Below are positions 57,803 through 64,000 of a DNA stretch of 64,000 nucleotides, piece after piece (the stretch's first letter is position 1; every line of letters begins with the position of its first letter). The notes under the pieces were generated by a model. That model searched no databases, was not told where the DNA came from, and saw nothing but the letters and a program-made list of their open reading frames with translations. The position numbers and the translations under genes are program-made. The stretch is from Trametopsis cervina (Eukaryota > Basidiomycota > Agaricomycetes > Polyporales > Irpicaceae): contig MU278354.1 in assembly GCA_022385755.1 (NCBI GenBank), forward strand, positions 1,070,805-1,134,804. The letters run 5' to 3'.

Positions 57803-60488
57803 CTATTCACGCTGCTGTCTACCAGCTTGCGAACGCGTTACCGGTCCCTTCGTCATATCTGGCTCGCCAACCACGGAGACCGCCCCCGTCCTCTCCTTCC
57901 TTCCCTTCTTCGTCGGTAGATTTCGAGAGCTCGCCTCGGAGTCATTTCGACGACGACGCCCTAATACACCAGTACTACTAGCTCGCTTCTGTAGTGCACC
58001 GCTGCGTCTGGCGTTCTGTGGTCTAGACGTACGACCCGAGGGGACAGGAGGGGGGCCCATTGCACCTTTAGCGAATGCAATTTGCGTCGCAATATTACTG
58101 GGTCCTGCCTCGCCTCCCGATTTGTCGTGGTTTACAGCAGGATCGGGATGGGGCTGATTGAAAGAGGCAAAGCTATTGATGTGAACCTTGTCAAATTTGT
58201 TGTGGTCTTCTATAGCTGTTTCCAGGGGGAAGGGATCCGGGATCGCGTCGTCGCCCTCGGGCCACTCGGTGCTCGCGAGAGACTCGTCGAAGATGGCGAT
58301 GATGTCAAGGACGCCTTCGATCTTCTCAGAGACCGTTTTGAGCTCCTCTCGCGCTCTGGTGTCGTCCGCCTTCCTACGCCATACGCCCCGGAGAGCAACA
58401 AGAGCTCTGTGATACTCGCCCAGAATCCCAGCAAACCCATGAATTGCATCAGTCATTGGACGACTCTCGAACTGGATGTCCAAGATTGCCTCTGATGTAA
58501 GAGCGGCGAGCTTGCCATACCCGCCTACAGAGACTACCCTGCCAGCTTGCTCTTGTTGTTTCTGTTCATCAAAGATGTCGACCCGAGGTTTCCCGCTGAT
58601 TATCTTGAAGTGGTGAAGGGCAGTGTAGTAAAACACCCAGAAGCACGACTCGACGTCATCCATGATTGTGTGAGCCTTTGCTGGGTCGACTTGAAGACCA
58701 ACTGACATGAAGGGCCATGTCCCCTGCGGAGAGTGATCAGTCGAAAGTCATAAAAGGGTCACAGAGTCATACCGTGCGATAGGGATGGCTAGTCTGCTCC
58801 TCCGTTGTGACTACGGCATGATCCCAGTCGTTCAAGAAGGCCACAAATTTCTCATCTAGCATGATGTTGCCCACACTGATGTCGCGATGCAATATATGGG
58901 CCTCGTGGAAGGCAATATGAATGACTGGGAAAATGCTGTCAGCACCACATCAGACTCACAGAAACAAGCAGCATACCGTTGAGGGTATCCCGCATGGCCT
59001 GTGTCAATTGTCTCGAACTTGGCACCATTTCCAACGGGAAACCAAGCGCTTGGACAACGCGGTGGCGGATGTGTTTGCGGATCCAGTTCGTTGGCCTATG
59101 CCATTTGTGGTTGTCTGTCGCGTACTCATGTGTCTTTGTCTCCTGCCGCTGGCCATCATTAGAGTATACGTCGCCGCAGATGAGCACACGAGGCAAATGC
59201 CGCTCTGGCACTTGAGCCTCGCGCAGTAGCTTATAGATTTCAGCTTCGGACTTGCGACCTTCGTCCGCACGCCACGTATCTTTCAGAAACAACATTGTTT
59301 CTTCCCCAAGCGACCAGATAAGAAACCCTCTCGTCGCCCGCCCGCACGGCGATAAAGCCTCTATGAATGGTGCACCAACAAGGTAGCTGCGGGTTTCCCT
59401 GACAGTGTTCTGAGGCGGGCCAACATCGACAGGCGGGCCATCACTGACGCATATGCTGTATGTAGGGTGCGTCCCTTGCTGCATCTCTTTCACTTGCGCC
59501 TTCCTTTCTACTGAAGACCATTTCAGATAATCTTCAATCTTCGTCTTGTAAGTTTCATGATCACCAGGCGCGGCTAATTTGATAGTCGTGTCGTGCCCGC
59601 GCTGCTCTAGAGTGGCGTTCTCGTAGCGAAATAGGAACTCCCCCAGATAATTTTCTGCTTTCGCGTCGACGTAATCAAACTCGCTAGAAACAACGGCGCC
59701 CGCGCGGTCCCAACGGATAAGACGTGCAGAGTTGCCAGAAACAGAGATCGAAAACACATGCGCACGGTGCTGCAATGCCATGATACTTGTTATGTAGTCG
59801 ATCTGCTGTCCGCGATGCAGGATACTCGTTTCAGTCGTCTTCTGTATGGATATCTGTCCATCGTTGGTTAGACTTAGATTGTTTGCTTTATTACTTTGCT
59901 CAACATGCTTACCTTTATCTCTTCGTCGATCGCCTCCCGATCATTTATGTGCTGTACAAACGCGTCCTGGCTACTCATGGGCTTCATCTCGATGGGAATA
60001 TCTACCAAAGACATGTGGTTTCGTTTCACAGTGGAAAGTGTGAAGTACGTTGTGTGGATAATACTGCAATCAGGCTTCGATCCAGTGAGTGCATCCTTTG
60101 TGCCTGACGTATCGGCGACAAAGAATGATGGGCAGCAGTCGGAAGCATGAATCGCACGCATCTGAACGGGTGTAAGTATTGGACTACTGATAGAAACACA
60201 ATGATTGATAAGACTCACAAGTGGTTCATACATTCCCTTTTCCTTTCCGGGCCCTGTGGTGACCTTTGCGAAGTTAGGCCTAGGAGCAGACTTTCCGTCC
60301 ACTCTTGGTAGGAAGGCATCAAGAAAGTACTGGGGCGGGACAGGACCGATGAAGTGACCCGACATCTCTTTGACAAGTTGCAAACGCGTCTTTTTCAGAT
60401 CGACTGGTGCTCGTGTATGCGGCTCTGACCCTTTTCTTGTGAACTTCAATGGCGACCTTGGTAACGTGACTGTTGGTGGTGCAGACAT
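57803..60488 (-). CDS. FunK1 fungal-type protein kinase, copy C (divergent, HRD-type)
   Basis: Most divergent kinase of the array. ATG 60488 (MSAPPTVTLPRSPLKFTRKG) gives an N-terminus about 50 residues longer than A and B, which begin at the equivalent of EMSGHFIGPVPPQYFLDAFL. An ATG at 60563 is rejected because a TATAAAG element lies between. The kinase core has an ATP-site lysine (FLKDTWRADEGRKSEAE), catalytic loop ILHRDISVGNIML (canonical HRD; about 58905-58875) and DWDHA. The exon junctions MRDTLNG/VIHIAF and HPYRT/GTWPFMSVG are clean. Middle regions (LKWSSVERKAQVKEMQQGTH) differ strongly from A, B and D, but the C-terminal tail and its GPVTRSQA motif are nearly the same, suggesting gene conversion of the 3' half or stronger constraint there. 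Confidence 0.86.
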
Positions 60489-61746
60489 CTTAGCAGGAGG
60501 TAGGTATAGAGAGCAGTTCAATCTTACACAGCACTTGAATCGAGCTTTATATCCCTGTGTCACCTCTCGCTACCAGTTGTCACTGTACGTCCTATGCGGC
60601 TTGCACGCGGTGGTGACTGAGCTGAGTGTTGGCCTAAATTGGAAGGCCTGACACGAAATCGTTGCCGTTTACAGCTGGCAGTCAGTGATACTTTTCAAGC
60701 TCCGAAGTCAACCTCTGCCGCCACATGCCGTCTCAGCGAATGAGAACACTTCAATGTGTGCGGAACACGTGGGAATATTCCCCCGACTGCGTATATCATA
60801 TGTTTGTTCTCTCGAAAGGTATATTTATCTCGGTACTCACACCTACGTTCGATCGTTACAACACCTTCCTCCTGTGCTTGTGCTGTACATAACACCTGTT
60901 TAAATTGCCGCCGCGTTATCCGATTGATGCCTCTGCATGCACAGGGCACATATTTCCTTATACTCGCATCTCTGTTTTTGTTCTCGAGTCATAGACTGCA
61001 TCGCGTCACCGCTCATTGACATACACTCTCACGCTTCCCCATTCTGGCTACGGAAGATCGCACCCTAGTCCACCTTCGAGGCAAAGCAAAGCAAAGGGAC
61101 TTGCACTGCCCCCTCTGCTAGATCCTTATCTGACAGACTAGACCGGACTTGCGCCCCCGAGGTGTCTTTTACGCGGGCACGGCGATGTGCCTGCCTACTA
61201 CGTAAAAATGTGCAACTGATGAGCTGCATAAGAAGCTCTTCGTGATAGTTCGTAGGCTGAGGAATCATCACCGTTGGGTACAACAACTCCCAGTCGGTGT
61301 TACATCGCTATGGCGTAGTCCCTGCTCAGTCGGACGCAAATACAACTCTGCAACCTCGATCCGTATATGCCATATATCATCCGTTCGTGCGAGGTAAACC
61401 GCTCGTTCCATCAGACGGGGTAGTTGCGGGTTTCAATGCCCAGGTGTGGTATTTCTTGTGCGCTATGTGTTCAGCGAAAGGTCTGCAGAGGAGAAACCTC
61501 CATTTTGCAGCAGTGGAGGGGGAACAGACGCAACACATACAGGTTGTTCATTCAAATTTGCATCCCCAGCACACCAACCTCCGAGCATGGCTGTGAATGT
61601 GAATGCGTATGATTGACAGATGGAGAGAGTGAGGTACAGTGTATGATACATGATACATTTTGTTTTTCCTTCCGAGAGCAATACAAGAAACGGTCCGCAT
61701 GGGCTGGCGATAGCATAAACGAAGGAAGAAGCAAAAAGAAAGGCGC
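60489..61746. other. Intergenic upstream of FunK1 C
   Basis: Promoter of copy C plus about 1 kb without a supported gene. The body of the aldehyde dehydrogenase whose end lies at 61747 is not here. Confidence 0.5.
60545..60551 (-). promoter_or_regulatory. TATA box of FunK1 copy C
   Basis: TATAAAG on the minus strand 57 bp before the chosen ATG; it decides between the two candidate start codons. Confidence 0.5.
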
Positions 61747-61953
61747 CTAGATCGTGTGGCCGAGGTTGATGTGGACGGCCTTGACGGAGGTGTAGCTGCG
61801 GAGGGGAAGAATATGTTAGCGTCATTCCTGCTAAACAAAGGAGGAGAAACTCGACACGCACTGCTCCATCGCATACTCGCCCAGGTCACGTCCCATCCCA
61901 CTCTGCTTGTACCCTCCAAACGGAATCTGCGGGTGGATCTGGTTCGCACAGTT
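61747..61953 (-). pseudogene. 3'-terminal fragment of an aldehyde dehydrogenase gene
   Basis: Only the last two exons of an ALDH are present. The first piece reads CANQIHPQIPFGGYKQSG, then MGRDLGEYAME (61953-61862). It is spliced by intact gtgcgt...gcag sites to YTSVKAVHINLGHTI and a stop at 61747-61749. This is the standard C-terminus of fungal NAD(P)-dependent aldehyde dehydrogenases (PFGGYKxSGxGRxxGEY). The catalytic Cys and Glu regions and the cofactor domain are absent: homology stops abruptly at the Asn-Cys of the family VNC/VNA turn. The sequence beyond (from about 61965) is the duplicated 3' flank of a FunK1 gene. A truncation by recombination is the simplest reading. Confidence 0.85.
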
Positions 61954-62067
61954 GGAATGTTCGTGAACCCTCGCGATTCCACAATGCTCATCTTCCCCAG
62001 GAAACAATGCACCGTAGCGAAAGAAAGACGAGGACAAGTCACAGACACACCAATCGCAACAGCATGG

Positions 62068-64000
62068 CTAATCATGCTGCTGTTTGCGAGCTTGCGAGCG
62101 CGTCACTGGTCCCTTCCTCACATCTGGCTCTCCGACCGCGTAGACCGATTCCGTCCTCTCTTTCCTTCCCTTCTTTGTCAGTCGGTTCCGGGAGCTCGCC
62201 TCGGAATCACTTCGATGGCGCCGCCCCAAGGTATCAGTACTAGTAGGGGGGCCCATTGTATCTTTGGTGGATGCACCTTGCATCGCAAGATTCCTGGGCC
62301 CTGCCTCGCAACTGGATCCGTCTTGGTTGACAGCAGCGTCGGGATGGAGAGGCTGGTCGTGCACGAAATAGTCGGCAGATATATATCTATTGATGCAGAC
62401 CACGTCAGGCTTGTTGCGCTCTGTTGCAGTTGGCGTCCGGGGGAAGGGATCCGGGATCGCGTCGTCGTCCTCGGGCCACTCGGTGCTCTTGAGAGACTCG
62501 TCGAAGATGGCGATGATGTCAAGGACGCTCTCGATCTTCTCAGAGACCGTTTTGAGCTCTTCTCGCGCTTTGGCGTCGTCCGCCTTCCTACGCCATACGT
62601 CCCGGAGAGCAAAAAGAGCTCTGTAATACTCGCCCAGAATCTGAGAAAACCCATGAATTGCATCAGTCATTGGACGACTTTCGAATTGGATGTCCAAGAT
62701 TGCGCCTGATGTAAGAGCGGCAAGCTTGCCATACCCGCCTACAAAAACTACCCTGCCAGCTTTCACTTGTTGTTTCTGTTCATCGAAAATGTCGACCCGA
62801 GGCCAACCGCTGATTATCTTGAAATGGTGAAGAGCAGTGTAGTAAAACACCCAGAAGCACGATTCGACGTCATCCATGATCGTGTGAGCCTTGGTTGGAT
62901 CTGTTAGTATGCCTATCGACATAAACTGCCAAGTCCCCTGCGAAGATAAATGAGATGGCGAAGAACTGGAGTTCGACCAAAGCATACTGTGCGACAGACA
63001 TGGCCCGCGTTCTCCGGCGATAACGACATAGCATAGTCCCAGTCATTTAGGAAGGCGTTAGAGTTCGCATCCAACATGATATTCCCAACGCTGATGTCCC
63101 CGTGCAACATATGAGCATCGCGGAAGGTAGCGAGGACAGCTGGGACTTGCAGCGTGAGCACTCGCACTCGACCACAGTCCCAGCAACGAGGGGCACACCT
63201 TCAAGAGTGTCCCGCATAGCCTGTGTCAGCTGTCTCGAACTCGACACCATATCCAAAGGGAACGCAACCTCTTGCACAACACGATGGCGCACATGTTCCC
63301 GGATCCACTTCGTCGGCCTATACCAATCACAACCACTCCCGGCGTAATCATGCGTCTTCGTGACCTGTCGATCGCCGTCGGAGAAGTACACATCACCACA
63401 GATCAACACTCGAGGCAAGTACTTCTCTGGCATCGTGGCCCTTTGCAGCTTTTGGTAAATTTGAGCTTCAGACTCGTGATCCTTCGCACGCCATGTGTCT
63501 TTCAGGAACACAACCCGTTCTTCCTCAACCTCCCACGCAAGAAATCCGCGCGTCGCCCGCTCGAATAGCGGTACGGGCCCCGTAAATGGCGGACCGATGA
63601 GGAATTCGCGAGTCTTCGGGCCTTCACGCGAGCCGTCGTTGACACGCACTCTGTATACAGGGTATGACCCGTCGAGCGTGCGAGCTAACCGCGGTTTCGC
63701 GCATGCTGGACATTTCTCCAAAAACGCCCGGACTCCGTCCTCAAACCGCGTGCTTTCATCGCGCGTGGCGAGCCTGAGAGTCGTGTCGTGCCCACGGAGT
63801 TGAGGGGTGGCATGCTCGTAGCGAAACAGGAACTCCCCCAGCCAGTTTTTCCCGCTGAAATAGTCAAATTGCTCAGAAACGACGGCGCCGGCGCGGTCCC
63901 AGCGGATGATGCGTGCGGAGTGACCGACGATGAAGACGGAGAAGACGTGGACGCGGTGCTGCAGAGTCATGATGTCTGTGACATACTCGGCTTGCTGTGC
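62068..64000 (-). CDS. FunK1 fungal-type protein kinase, copy D (5' end beyond window)
   Basis: Nearest relative of copy A in the array. The window holds the kinase part from about residue 130 (EYVTDIMTLQHRVHVF) to the stop at 62068; the start lies past 64000. ATP-site lysine FLKDTWRAKDHESEAQ, HGDISVGNIML, LNDWDYA and the ESCFWVFYYTALHHF block are intact, as are the two internal introns. Two small in-frame losses stand out: one Asn missing in GKNWLGEF (GKNNW in A and B), and about 24 residues missing from the tail, where TMGPP runs straight into TSTDTLGRR. The tail motif GPVTRSQA is kept. Like A, it has the 6-bp insertion in the second intron. Confidence 0.87.

Noticed and set aside
60489..60563. 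Upstream ATG at 60563 for FunK1 C
   Set aside because: A TATA box lies between it and ATG 60488, so it is probably not transcribed.
61756..62709. 317-codon open frame on the plus strand opposite FunK1 D and the ALDH fragment
   Set aside because: It is antisense to clear kinase and ALDH coding sequence; similar antisense openings occur opposite B and C, so codon bias explains it.

Overview
The window reads as chromosomal DNA of a filamentous basidiomycete, most likely an Agaricomycete of the Polyporales type. The grounds are dense, intron-rich protein genes on both strands with short GT-AG introns (about 45-70 nt), nuclear tRNA genes, and several copies of the FunK1 'fungal-type protein kinase' family that is expanded in mushrooms. 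No phage, plasmid, CRISPR or bacterial operon signal was seen.

Left part (1-23 kb): a partial unrecognised gene at the edge; a beta-carbonic anhydrase (+); tRNA-Gly(GCC) (-); a large rhodanese/protein tyrosine phosphatase (+); the iron-sulfur scaffold-type protein ISA1 (+); a RanBPM/Vid30-type GID ubiquitin-ligase subunit (-); a FunK1 kinase (copy A, +); and the splicing helicase PRP16 (-).

Middle (23-54 kb): a small secretory/pore-former-like beta protein (tentative); the spliceosomal protein MFAP1 with a zinc knuckle; an FAD amine-oxidase-like enzyme; a dual-specificity phosphatase; the copper chaperone ATX1; an intron-containing tRNA-Asn(GTT); a mitochondrial HAD hydrolase (CECR5/HDHD5 type); the mitochondrial DEAD-box helicase MRH4, divergent from a small Tom6-like membrane protein; a G/T(U)-mismatch DNA glycosylase; an uncharacterised protein with a probable frameshift; an ankyrin-PH-ORD oxysterol-binding protein; a zinc alcohol/formaldehyde dehydrogenase; and a standalone AMP-binding enzyme.

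Right end (54-64 kb): three further FunK1 kinases (B, C, D) in head-to-tail array on the minus strand. Downstream of D lies a broken-off 3' end of an aldehyde dehydrogenase gene. Copies A, B and D are close relatives. C is more divergent and keeps an HRD catalytic loop where A, B and D have HGD. This array is the most dynamic part of the window.

Most other genes are single-copy housekeeping functions with no operon logic. The only positional links I can argue are the MRH4/Tom6-like divergent mitochondrial pair and the kinase array. I did not find a convincing wholly new system. The best leads are the kinase array with its duplication breakpoint, the split phosphatase domain, the 30-bp coding minisatellite in MRH4, and several unassigned genes. 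Exon boundaries were worked out by eye from splice consensus and reading frame, and some are uncertain where stated.
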